Part shown: piece after piece, positions 52,701-60,490 of the stretch
Layout of the letters: every line of letters starts with the position of its first letter
Position numbering within the stretch: the stretch's first letter is position 1
From: CADEDH01 sp047974625
GTDB lineage: Bacteria; Actinomycetota; Acidimicrobiia; Acidimicrobiales; SZUA-35
Assembly: GCA_047974625.1 (NCBI GenBank)
Contig: JBKECK010000044.1
Span: 28,621-92,620, forward strand
Length of the DNA: 64,000 nucleotides
Direction: 5' to 3'
Made by a program: the position numbers and the translations under genes
Notes under the pieces: model-generated
What the model was told of the DNA's origin: nothing
Database searches by the model: none
Seen by the model: the letters and a program-made list of their open reading frames with translations, nothing else

Positions 52701-53007
52701 CGGCAACACCTCTTGGCGCACCGGCGCCGTCACCGTCGACATCGTGGCGGTGCCCACCGGCGGTACGACCTCCTGCACGTTCACCCGGGACGGCACCAAC
52801 GTGACCGTGAGCTGGACCTTCGGTGACCAGCCCGAACAGGTCGTGGTGGAACGCTCGGTCAACGGGGGCACCTACTGGTGGCGTGGGGCGGTGGCCGCCA
52901 CCGACGGCTCGTTCACCGACGCCGACCGCTCCGGAACCCTGGCCTACCGGACCGTGCCCAAGGTGGGGAGCACCAAGGGCGCCCCCGTGGACTGCACCGA
53001 AGGCTGA
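49714..53007 (+). CDS. Large secreted protein: beta-propeller, fibronectin III and F5/8 (discoidin) domains
   Basis: A 1097-residue exported protein. A signal peptide (1-43, ending NQAEA-A) is followed by a propeller-like region (about 50-430) with repeated units of the type YLAAFDANTGDFIPWF, VYAGGSF and LFAVGFYDTVNG. Next come FN3 (about 445-530), a discoidin-like module (535-670), an FN3-like module (690-770), a second discoidin module (775-905, ASRAVDGNIDGAW, WWQVDLGSVQPIESVRLW) and FN3 (910-1005). A final beta module has a cysteine pair. Discoidin and FN3 modules usually bind carbohydrates, so an adhesin or polymer-binding role is plausible. No LPXTG or anchor is present. The start is TTG 49714, with a weak ribosome binding site. 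Confidence 0.82.
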   Translation: MNIIRPSGRSLIRPLALASCTVVALLAVLVAGPLGLLNQAEAAVTTDVNILAADGVTNRAVDTSTDIDAEVWAMESVGSTLLTGGKFRTVRDRSARADVPQRYLAAFDANTGDFIPWFRPQVDGPVYDIVDVGNDQVLIAGEFTSVNGVARTAGLARLNLSDGSVDTTFVSSISGGSKPVVRSVAVAGNTVYAGGSFSRHVGPDGTPRSTGLVIKISRANGALDTGFAPSFVNGGVWGVAYNSTYNRLFAVGFYDTVNGVASPGFAALDPATGANSAGYTAALPSSYTNQAASLGPQLHDVETSGDRVIVTTKHHLYMVFTASSGSYINGTSSNGTQRVSLSRDGAYAYVGCHCDGTGYLRVVDLATGQLAAAPMLKDVRGTAGVWAIEELPNGCVWTGGALDYDTTNSRAVYNMLRLCNSSAPSTLTNGLTASTADRQAPSTPGAPQVTQSGASVDLTWTAASDNGQFGYIVYRDGAEVGRTGSNRYTDPLVPVGVHQWSVAAVDLSGNRSEASGPSGPLEIGQAVNIAGNYAFQASPGRGGTTPAALTDGNLSSYWYPDSSESAAFYFQVDMGQPTPIDYVLIHESDVQSAGLGLAAGSVKLSHDTFPEVRLPDAASPYAFAALRVDRYYRATVRLDVSALARSVRLDSYANYGQAIDEFEIYTTRPLPTPPAPAPDTGRPVGPTWKRTSVISDQAVLEWGGDHDDRAVVLYEVWTDGGIVGQTPLSVFPVPSASERAADYSIVAIDQAGNRSVVNPQVTSTGRPAEQSSVYAGADASRAVDGNIDGAWANGSVAHTNIGAQPWWQVDLGSVQPIESVRLWNRTDCCAGRLNHVNVFVSDRPFPAGATVASLGADPAVTRYDLGPGALGTTTTVPVNVDGRYVRVMLDTTEYLGLAEVEVTTGTPLGGAVAGPVDTERPSRPTGLNVTSADGAANLTWSPATDNVGVTGYQVFRTNPDGTDTQVATTDANTTYTDTTVTPNTTYAYYLKAIDAAGNTSWRTGAVTVDIVAVPTGGTTSCTFTRDGTNVTVSWTFGDQPEQVVVERSVNGGTYWWRGAVAATDGSFTDADRSGTLAYRTVPKVGSTKGAPVDCTEG

Positions 53008-53013
53008 TGGCCC

Positions 53014-53084
53014 ACCGATGAGGCCCTCGGCCGAAGAGCCGGCAACACACCGATGAGGCCCTCGGCCGAAGAGCCGACAAGCAG
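53014..53084. repeat. Two tandem copies of the interspersed repeat (locus C)
   Basis: Units begin at 53014 and 53049 (35-base period) with core GATGAGGCCCTCGGCCGAAG, one C longer than locus A. They fill the space between the stop codons of two convergent genes. Orientation is the same as at locus A. Confidence 0.88.
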
Positions 53085-53086
53085 AC

Positions 53087-54904
53087 TCAACCGGTGGAGG
53101 CCCGGTACCGGCGCCAACCGCCGAGTTCGGTGACGTCGTGGGCCCCGTCGAGGGCGCGGGGCTCGCACACGAAGCCGGTTGCGGACGAGCCGTCAGCCAA
53201 GTCCACCGTCCCGAGGGCGAGTGGGGCCGGCACCGTAGTGAGGAACCGTCCGAGCCCGTCGGGGCTGAGGCGCCAGACATCCACCTCGACCGCCCAGCCG
53301 GTCGGGTCGAACACGAGGCCCGGCTTGGCCGGCTCGGTACCGGCCAGGGCGTAGAGCCGGTAGGTGGGGGCGGTCCGGGTGGTCTGCTCCCACACGGCGC
53401 CAAGATCGGTCAGCTGGTGTTCGAGCGGCTGGCCCTTGAGGTGGGCGCCGGCCACTACGAGGCGCACTCCGGCCTCGGTCCCGGGGCCCGTTCGGGGTGG
53501 GGTCCGGGCGGCCTGTACGGACCCGCCGGTGTCGGCCGCAGCGGCCGGCCCGGCCGGGTCGACCAGGGCGGTGGCGCAAGCGAGAAGGGCCTCGTCCGAC
53601 CAGGCCGGTCCGTACAGGGTGACGTTGGGCGGCACCCCGCCGGTCCGGTCCGAGCCGGGCACCGTGACCGACACGGCGGCCAGGTCCAGCAGGTTGGCGA
53701 AGGTGGTGAACCGGCCCAGGGCCGAGTTGGCCCCCACCGGGTCGGCGGCCACCTCCGCCAGGGTGGCGTGGTGGGGGACGGTCGGGGTGACCAGGAGGTC
53801 GATGACCTCGAACGCCCGGCCCGCCCGGCGGCGGAGGTCGGCCATTGTATAGGCGGCCAGGTGGGCGTCGACGGCGCTGAACGAGCGGCCGGTGGCGACG
53901 ATGGCGGCCACCGTGGGGTCGACGGCGTCGGGATGGGCGTCGATGAACGGACCGACGACGGCGGTCCGTTCCGCCACCCACGGTCCTCCGTAGAGCAGGT
54001 CACCGGCGGCCAGGAACGGGTCCATGTCGATCTCGATCATGGCCGCCGCCCACGGACGCAGCCGGTCGACGGTGGCTCGGTAGGCGGCGGCAACGGAGCC
54101 GTCCACCCCGAGCGCAGTCAGGGCAGCCGGGCCGACGAACCCGATCCGCGGCTCCGGCCCGGTCCCGGATCCAGGTGGCGTACGGGGGACGGGACGGGCG
54201 TAGGCGTCGTCGGGGTCGAAGGCGGACATCACTTCCAGGACCCGGCCGGCCAGGTTCAGGTCGGCAGCGAACACCGACACCACGTCACAGGTCCGCACCG
54301 CTGGGACGACCCCGACGGTGGACACCCGACCCCGGGTCGGTTTGATCCCGTGGATGCCGCACATGGCCGCCGGTACCCGGCCGCTGCCGGCGGTGTCGGT
54401 GCCGAGGGCGAAGTCGACCAGGCCGTCGGCCACCGCCACCGCGGATCCGGAGCTTGATCCGCCCGGCACCAGGGCCGGGTCGATCGGGTTGCGGGGTGTG
54501 CCATAGGGGGATCGGGTGCCGACCAGGCCGGTGGCGAACTGATCGAGGTTGGTCTTGGCCACCGGGACGGCCCCCGCCGCCACCAGTCGGTCGACGACCG
54601 GGGCGGATCGGGCGGGGGTGTAGGCGTAGGCGGGACAACCGGCGGTGGTGGGCAGGCCGGCGACGTCGATGTTGTCCTTGACCGCGAACACCAGTCCCCG
54701 CAGGGGCACGTCGGCGCCGGGCCGGTCGTCGATCTGGGCCGCCAGCCGGGTCAGGTCGGCGTCGGCCGCCACTGAGATGAAGACGGCAGGGTCGTCGAGG
54801 GTGGCCATGCGGTCCAGGAATCCGGCCACGGCCCGGGTCGCTCCGGGAGCGGGCGGTGTGGGTCGTGAGGGCGGGGAGCGGTCGCCCGGGGCGGGTGCGG
54901 TCAC
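53087..54904 (-). CDS. atzF: Allophanate hydrolase (AtzF/DUR1-like)
   Basis: A 605-residue amidase-signature enzyme converting allophanate to two ammonia and two CO2. The catalytic triad is visible: Lys76 in FAVKDNID, the cis-serine in PGGSSSGS near 150, and nucleophile Ser174 in DTAGSGRVP. The C-terminal domain (about 480-605; VAGAHLKGQPLEHQLTDLGA, TYRLYALAGTEP, GFVCEP) is the AtzF-specific extension. GTG 54904 overlaps the carboxyltransferase stop as GTGA. A fused reading beyond 54904 is not real. It is the last step of the operon's nitrogen release. Confidence 0.93.
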   Translation of the reverse strand: MTAPAPGDRSPPSRPTPPAPGATRAVAGFLDRMATLDDPAVFISVAADADLTRLAAQIDDRPGADVPLRGLVFAVKDNIDVAGLPTTAGCPAYAYTPARSAPVVDRLVAAGAVPVAKTNLDQFATGLVGTRSPYGTPRNPIDPALVPGGSSSGSAVAVADGLVDFALGTDTAGSGRVPAAMCGIHGIKPTRGRVSTVGVVPAVRTCDVVSVFAADLNLAGRVLEVMSAFDPDDAYARPVPRTPPGSGTGPEPRIGFVGPAALTALGVDGSVAAAYRATVDRLRPWAAAMIEIDMDPFLAAGDLLYGGPWVAERTAVVGPFIDAHPDAVDPTVAAIVATGRSFSAVDAHLAAYTMADLRRRAGRAFEVIDLLVTPTVPHHATLAEVAADPVGANSALGRFTTFANLLDLAAVSVTVPGSDRTGGVPPNVTLYGPAWSDEALLACATALVDPAGPAAAADTGGSVQAARTPPRTGPGTEAGVRLVVAGAHLKGQPLEHQLTDLGAVWEQTTRTAPTYRLYALAGTEPAKPGLVFDPTGWAVEVDVWRLSPDGLGRFLTTVPAPLALGTVDLADGSSATGFVCEPRALDGAHDVTELGGWRRYRASTG

Positions 54905-57051
54905 GTCAGTTCTCCCCCGGCCCGCCACCGGGCCCGTTCCTGGGCGAAGGCCCGCTGTTGGCGGTCCCGGAAGGCGGCGATGCTGTCGGTGTGGTCGTCC
55001 AGCCAGGCCTCGTAGTCGGTGAGGGAGAAGGTGGCCGGCTCGATAGTGATGTCGAGGCGACCGGCCCGGGCGTCGGCCCGCAGGTCGGCCAATTCCTCGG
55101 CGGTGACCGGATGGAACCGGAGCTGGTCGAAGGGTCGCAGCAGCCACGGCACCTCGGGTTCGGGGCCCGGGGTGGGTTGATCGAGGTACCAGACCGGCAC
55201 GGTGCGCCCCACGAACTGGTAGCCGCCGGGACCCTCCATCCCATAGACGCACAGGTAGGCCCCCCCGATACCGACCGCGTTCTGGGGGGTCCAGGTCCGG
55301 GCCGGGTTGTACTTGGTGGTGACGAGCCGGTGCCGGGGGTCGAGGGGGGTGGCCACCGGGGCACCCAGGTAGACGTCGCCCAGGCCGAGCACGAGATAGC
55401 TGGCGTCGAACACGATGCTGCGCACCTCGTCGGTGGAGTCGAGCCCGTTGATCCGCCGGATGAACTCGATGTTGGACGGGCACCACGGGGCGTCGGGCCG
55501 GACCATCTGGGTGTAGCGGGCGATGGCCTCCAGGGTGGACGGATCCTCCCAGGACAGGGGGAGGTGGACGGTGCGACTGGCGATGGTGGCCCCGCCCGGT
55601 GGGCTGAGGGTGTCGACGAGGTCGGCGAGCAGGCCGACCGCTGTCGGTACCCGGAGACGGGACGGGTCGACGTGGACGAGAACGGAGCGGACCCCTTCGG
55701 TGACGTCCACGATCCCGTCGATCCGGCTCCCCCGGGGTCCGTCGAGGGCGGCCCCGAGGGCGTGGGCCCAGGCCCGCAGGCGCAGGTCGAGGGTCATGGC
55801 GCCGAACTCGACGAGGATGAACTCGTCGCCGGCCCGCCGGATGGCCACCGGGGGCCGGCCGGAGACCGCGGGAGGGTCTGTCGGGGTGCCGGGGCAGGTG
55901 GCCATCACCCCTCCGTCGAGCCGGGACGGCGGAGCGGGTGCGGTTCGGGGGGAGCTCACCGCCCCCAGATGGGCGACGACCCGGTCGTGGTAGGACCGGA
56001 TGCGGGCGGCGCCGTCGTCGTCGACCAGGCGGAACCGGAGCCGGTCGCCGGGGGCGAGCTGGCCGAGCTTCCAGCGGTCGGCGGAGATCACGGTGAACGG
56101 GCAGGTGAACCCGCCGAGGCTGGGGCCGTCGGGCCCGAGCACCACAGGGGTGTCACCGGTGAAGTCCACCGCACCGAAGGCGTAGCCGGTGTCGTGGATG
56201 TTGGAGGGGTGCAACCCGGCCTCTCCCCCGTCGGCCCGGGCCCAGGCCGGGGTGGGGCCCGACAGGCGGATACCGGTCCGGGAGGCGTGCCGCTGCACCG
56301 TCCAGGCGGCGGCCAGCAGGTCGGCCACCCCTTCGACGGTGAGGAACTCGGGGGCGGCGTGCGGCCCCTCGGTAACGGCGACCTCCCAGTCACCGGTGAT
56401 GGCCGGGATGGCTTGGGGTCGGAGCCCGAACGGGGTCAGACCGGGATCAACCGCGTCGCCGAACGGCAACCGGTCCCCGGTGGTGAGCCGGCGGCCCTGG
56501 TGGCCTCCGAACCCGCCGAGGGTGAACGTGGCCCGGCTACCGAGCACGGACGGCACGTCGATCCCGCCTCCCACGGCCAGGTAGGTCCGCATACCGGGGC
56601 CGACGAGGGAACCGAGGGCCAGCACCGCCCCGGCGTCCACCGGCACCGGTTCCCAGAACGGCACCGGTCGGCCGTCGAGGGTGGCGGTCATGGCCCCGCC
56701 GGCCAGGGCGACGACGGTGGCCCGCTCGAAGCGCACCGTGGGACCGGTCACCGTGCACTCGAGGCCGGCGGCGCCGGCGGTGTTGCCGACGATCCGGTTG
56801 GCGAGCCGGAGCGACAGGCTGTCCATCGCCCCACTCGGCGGGACCCCCACCATCCAGTAGCCGAGCCGACCGCCGGTGTCCTGGACCGTGGTCTGCAGGC
56901 CGCCCTGCTCCACCACCAGGCCGGTCGGCGACCGCCCCGGGGCCGATCGTGGTCCTGGTCCTGGTCCTGGTCGTGGTCGTGGTGGTGGGTCCGGATCGGG
57001 CCGGCTCCCCTGGACGGGGACGCCCATGGTGCTCGTCGCCATCGGGGTCAT
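54901..57051 (-). CDS. Urea/guanidine carboxylase carboxyltransferase domain only (KipA-KipI fusion), lacking BC and BCCP
   Basis: A 716-residue protein. After a Pro/Arg/Gly-rich N-terminus of about 45 residues, a KipA-like domain (GLQTTVQDTGGRLGYWMVGVPPSGAMD; about 50-360) and a KipI-like domain (VEFGAMTLDLRLRAWAHAL; about 410-640) follow in the order of urea carboxylase. The end (FSLTDYEAWLDDHTDSIAAF, RQQRAFAQERARW) is the specific C-terminal segment of its CT domain. Full urea or guanidine carboxylases are about 1200 residues, with biotin carboxylase before and a biotin carrier domain after this region; both are absent, and no biotinylation lysine motif (AMKM) is present. ATG 57051 overlaps the upstream gene as ATGA. 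Alternatively it acts like the non-biotin PxpBC pair of 5-oxoprolinase. Confidence 0.85.
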   Translation of the reverse strand: MTPMATSTMGVPVQGSRPDPDPPPRPRPGPGPGPRSAPGRSPTGLVVEQGGLQTTVQDTGGRLGYWMVGVPPSGAMDSLSLRLANRIVGNTAGAAGLECTVTGPTVRFERATVVALAGGAMTATLDGRPVPFWEPVPVDAGAVLALGSLVGPGMRTYLAVGGGIDVPSVLGSRATFTLGGFGGHQGRRLTTGDRLPFGDAVDPGLTPFGLRPQAIPAITGDWEVAVTEGPHAAPEFLTVEGVADLLAAAWTVQRHASRTGIRLSGPTPAWARADGGEAGLHPSNIHDTGYAFGAVDFTGDTPVVLGPDGPSLGGFTCPFTVISADRWKLGQLAPGDRLRFRLVDDDGAARIRSYHDRVVAHLGAVSSPRTAPAPPSRLDGGVMATCPGTPTDPPAVSGRPPVAIRRAGDEFILVEFGAMTLDLRLRAWAHALGAALDGPRGSRIDGIVDVTEGVRSVLVHVDPSRLRVPTAVGLLADLVDTLSPPGGATIASRTVHLPLSWEDPSTLEAIARYTQMVRPDAPWCPSNIEFIRRINGLDSTDEVRSIVFDASYLVLGLGDVYLGAPVATPLDPRHRLVTTKYNPARTWTPQNAVGIGGAYLCVYGMEGPGGYQFVGRTVPVWYLDQPTPGPEPEVPWLLRPFDQLRFHPVTAEELADLRADARAGRLDITIEPATFSLTDYEAWLDDHTDSIAAFRDRQQRAFAQERARWRAGGELT

Positions 57052-57665
57052 GGTGCCGGTTCGATGATGACGCGGACGGGGGTGGGATCGAACCCGTTGC
57101 ACGGGTTGTTGACCTGGGGGCAGTTGCTGATGATGACGAGGGTGTCGAGCTCGGCCCGGAGGGTCACGGTGAGGCCGGGGGCGGAGATGCCGTCGACGAT
57201 GCCGAGGCTGCCGTCGGGGTCGACGGGCACGTTCATGAACCAGTTGATGTTCGACTGGATGTCGCGCTTGTCGAGCCCCCAGCGCAGGTGTTCGTGGACG
57301 AAGTTCTCGACGCAGGCGTGCTGGTGGTGGGTGTGGTGGCCGTATCGGAGGGTGTTGGACTCCTTCGAGCAGGCTCCCCCCAGGGTGTCGTGGCGGTCAC
57401 AGTCGGTGGCGGTGATGGTCATCAGCGTCCGACCTTCGTTGGTCAGCAACCGGGTGCCCTCGGTGAGGAAGACGTTGCCCTGGGCGGTCATGGTGTCGGG
57501 GGCGCTGTACCGCTCGATGGGGTCGTCGGCCAGGTACAGGACGCAGTCGACGGCCTGGTTGCCGCCGAGATCGACGATCGTGAGCTGGTGACCGGCGGGG
57601 ACGACACTCGACCACGGCGCCCGAGCCGCGATGTCCACCTCGGTGATCAGGTCCATCATGGTCAT
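57048..57665 (-). CDS. DUF1989 protein UAAP2, carboxyguanidine deiminase subunit candidate
   Basis: A 205-residue DUF1989 protein of the urea-amidolyase-associated type 2. Signature segments: LGGNQAVDCVLYLADDPIERYSAPDT, DCDRHDTLGGACSKESNTLRYG and ISNCPQVNNPCNGFDPTPVRV. The histidine/cysteine cluster is thought to bind zinc. Pairs of such proteins (CgdA/CgdB) deiminate carboxyguanidine to allophanate. ATG 57665 has GGAGGAG upstream and overlaps the UAAP1 stop as ATGA. The order UAAP1-UAAP2-carboxylase-AtzF matches guanidine-assimilation operons. Confidence 0.87.
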   Translation of the reverse strand: MTMMDLITEVDIAARAPWSSVVPAGHQLTIVDLGGNQAVDCVLYLADDPIERYSAPDTMTAQGNVFLTEGTRLLTNEGRTLMTITATDCDRHDTLGGACSKESNTLRYGHHTHHQHACVENFVHEHLRWGLDKRDIQSNINWFMNVPVDPDGSLGIVDGISAPGLTVTLRAELDTLVIISNCPQVNNPCNGFDPTPVRVIIEPAP

Positions 57666-58570
57666 CGGATCGCTCCTCCATTGGCGGCGGCCGGAGTCGT
57701 CTCCTGGCGACGGGTCGGGTCGGGGGCGGGGCCGGCGAGGACCGCGTCGGTGTTCAGGAAGGCCCGTTCGGCTTCGGGCGTGGCCAGCCGGTGGGGGTCG
57801 TCGGGCCCGGCCGGTGGCCCGGTCCAGGCGGTGACCCGCAGGGGGGTGACGGTGTAGTCGGGTCGGTCGTCGAGGGGGTGGGGGACATTGACGATGGTGA
57901 GCAGCACGTCGAGCTCGCACCGCAGCACCACCTCGCCGCCGGGGCCCGGGCCGGGGTGGAGGCTGATGGTCCCGTCGGGGGCCACCCGGGTGCCCTTGAA
58001 GAAGTTGACGTTGGGGGCGATGTCGCGCCGTCCCCGTCCCGCCTTGGCCAGTGAGAGGGCGAACAGGTCACGGCCGTTCGGCGTCGGCCCCTCGATCCCG
58101 GCTGCCCCGTACCGGGCGGTGGTGGCGGCCCGGTTGGTGGTTCCGCAGATGGTGTCGTGGCGGCCGGAGGTGTCCCGCACGATGGTGGCCAGGACCCGCC
58201 CCATGTCGGAGAGCAGCAGCTGGCCCTCGTGGAGGTAGCACTGCCACTGGACCTTGACCGTGTCGGCCACGTTGAGGCGCTCGCTGCGGTGCCCGATCCG
58301 GTGCAGCAGCACCCCGGCGCAGGCGTCGCCGTCCCGGTCGAGGAGGCGGACCCGGGTGCCGGGGCGGCAGCTCAGGGAGGTGTAGCCGCCACCGGCCACC
58401 GTCTCGTCCCACACGATGGCCGTGGGGTCGACGCCGGTGGGCCCTTCGGTGCAGGCGCTCGGCGGCATGGTGGGCATGGTGTCGACCATGGTCCCGGCCA
58501 TGGCTCGGGCGTGGGCCCGGGCTCCGGCGGTCGTGGCCGTGCCGGCCTGGTCGGACGGCTCGGTGCTCAT
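57662..58570 (-). CDS. DUF1989 protein UAAP1, carboxyguanidine deiminase subunit candidate
   Basis: A 302-residue DUF1989 protein, type 1. Core motifs: YTSLSCRPGTRVRLLDRDGDAC, RLNVADTVKVQWQCYLHEGQLLLSDMG, RHDTICGTTNR and APNVNFFKGTRV. It is longer than its partner because of a 50-residue N-terminal and a 40-residue C-terminal extension of low complexity. It is expected to form a heterodimer with UAAP2. ATG 58570 has GAGGAGAT upstream and overlaps the ABC ATPase stop codon. Confidence 0.86.
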   Translation of the reverse strand: MSTEPSDQAGTATTAGARAHARAMAGTMVDTMPTMPPSACTEGPTGVDPTAIVWDETVAGGGYTSLSCRPGTRVRLLDRDGDACAGVLLHRIGHRSERLNVADTVKVQWQCYLHEGQLLLSDMGRVLATIVRDTSGRHDTICGTTNRAATTARYGAAGIEGPTPNGRDLFALSLAKAGRGRRDIAPNVNFFKGTRVAPDGTISLHPGPGPGGEVVLRCELDVLLTIVNVPHPLDDRPDYTVTPLRVTAWTGPPAGPDDPHRLATPEAERAFLNTDAVLAGPAPDPTRRQETTPAAANGGAIR

Positions 58571-59589
58571 CGGTGATCTCCTCGTGGCTGGGCTCCGGCC
58601 CGGTCGAGTGGCTCCGGACCGGCCTCCCGACCCGACGCGGCCGGTCTCGAGCCGGAACCGGAGCGGGTCCGGGGGTGGGCGTGGGGTTCGGCCCGGGAAT
58701 CTGACGGGGTGGGGGTGGCGAGCAGGAGGTCCTCGATCTCGTCGACGAGGTCGAGGAAGCGGGCGTCCCGCTTGATCGTCGGGCCCCGGTTCGGCCCGAA
58801 CGGGACCTCGATGACGTCGGCCACCCGACCGGGACGGGGCGACATCACATAGATCTTCTGGGCCAGGTAGACGGCCTCGGCCACGTCGTGGGTGACCATC
58901 AGGATCGTGGCCCGGGTGCGGAGCCAGACGGTGCGGAGGAACTCCTGGAGGCTGGCCTTGGTCTGGGCGTCGAGGGCCCCGAAAGGCTCGTCGAGCAGGA
59001 GCACGTCGGGGGCAGGGGCGAGGGCCCGGGCGATGGCTACCCGTTGCCGCATCCCGCCCGACAGCTCCCGGGGGAGCCGGTCGGCGAAGGCGGTAAGGCC
59101 CATGATGCCGAGCAGCTCGGCCACCCGGTCGGCCCGCTCCGCCTTCGGGACCCGGGCCAGTTCGAGCCCGAAGGCCACATTGCCGGCCACACTCTTCCAC
59201 GGGTACAGGGAGTAGCCCTGGAACACCATGCCCCGGTCGGGTCCGGGGCCGATCACGGGTTCCCCGTCGATCTCCACCGCCCCGGTGGTGGCGGTCTCGA
59301 GGCCTCCGACGATGTTGAGCAGGGTCGACTTGCCGCAACCGGATGCCCCGACCAGGCAGACCAGCTCACCGGCGGCCACCTCCACGTCGACACGGTCGAT
59401 GGCCAACACCGTCCCCGATCGGCCGACCCGGTACTCCTTCACCAGGTCACGGACCAACACCTTGGGCCGGGGGCCCGGCTCGCCGGGCGTCTCGATCATC
59501 GGGTCGGGGGTGGGGGCGGTGGGCGCCAACGCGGCGGTCACGGGTTGCTCCACAACGGGTTCCTGAACACGGGGTCCTCCTTCAGTCAC
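58567..59589 (-). CDS. ABC transporter ATPase (nitrate/taurine/urea type)
   Basis: A 340-residue ATPase of the NitT/TauT family. Walker A GASGCGKST, the Q-loop QGYSLYPWKSV, signature ELSGGMRQRVAIARAL, Walker B VLLLDEPFGALD and the switch histidine THDVAEAVYL are all intact. A C-terminal Arg/Pro/Gly-rich tail of about 50 residues is extra. The GTG at 59589 overlaps the permease stop by eight bases; later in-frame GTG codons near residues 13 and 17 are alternatives. It energises import by the permease and binding protein upstream, probably of guanidine or urea. Confidence 0.88.
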   Translation of the reverse strand: MTEGGPRVQEPVVEQPVTAALAPTAPTPDPMIETPGEPGPRPKVLVRDLVKEYRVGRSGTVLAIDRVDVEVAAGELVCLVGASGCGKSTLLNIVGGLETATTGAVEIDGEPVIGPGPDRGMVFQGYSLYPWKSVAGNVAFGLELARVPKAERADRVAELLGIMGLTAFADRLPRELSGGMRQRVAIARALAPAPDVLLLDEPFGALDAQTKASLQEFLRTVWLRTRATILMVTHDVAEAVYLAQKIYVMSPRPGRVADVIEVPFGPNRGPTIKRDARFLDLVDEIEDLLLATPTPSDSRAEPHAHPRTRSGSGSRPAASGREAGPEPLDRAGAQPRGDHR

Positions 59590-60490
59590 GGGCCCACCGG
59601 GCGGTCCGGTTCCGGAAGGTCCGGAGGGCCAGATCGCTGAGGATGCCGAGCAGGCCGAACACGAGCAGTAGGGCGAACATGCGGTCGATGCGGCGGAATC
59701 GTTGGGCCCGGATGATCCGGAAGGCGAGCCCGTCCTGGGCGGCCAGCAGTTCGGCCACCACCAGCATCAGCCAGGCGGCCGCCAGGTTGATACGGGCCAC
59801 GTCGACGATCCCGGGCCAGGAGTGGGGCAGGATCACCTTGCGGATCACGGTGAGACGCCGGGCGCCCAGGGTGTACGACGCCTTGATGAGCTCGGACGGC
59901 ACCGCCTTGGCCACGTCGGCCACCATCAGGACGTTGTAGAAGACGGTGCCCACCACGATGAGGGCGATCTTGGGTGCCTCGTCGATGCCGAGCCAGATGA
60001 GGAACAGGGGGGTGAGGGCGGTGGCCGGGATGTACCGCAGGAAACCGACCGGGGCCTCGAAAAACGAGTGGACGGTGGCGAACGAGCCGATGAGCATCCC
60101 GAGGGCGACCCCGATCACGATGCTGATCGAGTACCCGATCGTCACCCGACGGACACTGGCCACGAAGTCGGTCTGCAACTCGCCGACCCGCCACATCTCG
60201 AGCCCGGCCCGCCAGGTGGCGGCCATGGTGGGGATGGGGAACGCCTCGCTGGCCCACGCCGTGGAGGCCAGGCCCCAGAGGGCGAGCACGGCCACCACGC
60301 CGGCGGCCACCGTCGGCCACCGCAGCGCGGGTGAGATGTCGGCCCGGAGTCGGAACAGGCGTCCCTGCCGGTGACCCCGACCAGCTGGGTGGCGCCCGAC
60401 CAGAAGACGCCCGACCCGGGGGTTCCCGGTGGCCGTGTCCCGGGTGGTGCCGATGCCATGGGCGGTGCCGATGCCGTGGGCGGTGCCCAT
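59582..60490 (-). CDS. ABC transporter permease (NitT/TauT type)
   Basis: A 302-residue permease with six transmembrane helices after a cytosolic N-terminus of about 50 residues. The coupling segment SYTLGARRLTVIRKVILPHSWPGIVDVARI is the EAA loop of this family. Its ATG shares one base with the binding-protein stop codon (TGATG). The first codons contain a short repeat (GTAHGIG twice). An overlapping reading frame of similar length on the same strand is spurious, as it has no membrane segments. Confidence 0.9.
   Translation of the reverse strand: MGTAHGIGTAHGIGTTRDTATGNPRVGRLLVGRHPAGRGHRQGRLFRLRADISPALRWPTVAAGVVAVLALWGLASTAWASEAFPIPTMAATWRAGLEMWRVGELQTDFVASVRRVTIGYSISIVIGVALGMLIGSFATVHSFFEAPVGFLRYIPATALTPLFLIWLGIDEAPKIALIVVGTVFYNVLMVADVAKAVPSELIKASYTLGARRLTVIRKVILPHSWPGIVDVARINLAAAWLMLVVAELLAAQDGLAFRIIRAQRFRRIDRMFALLLVFGLLGILSDLALRTFRNRTARWARD

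Noticed and set aside
54904..55486. Allophanate hydrolase extended upstream as a longer fused protein
   Set aside because: The extra 194 residues are Arg/Pro/Gly-rich frame-shifted sequence over the carboxyltransferase gene, whose own frame is clearly coding. GTG 54904 has the expected GTGA overlap.
54901..57051. KipI/KipA inhibitors of sporulation kinase
   Set aside because: Domain order KipA then KipI and the C-terminal segment are those of urea carboxylase, and the neighbours are DUF1989 and allophanate hydrolase genes.
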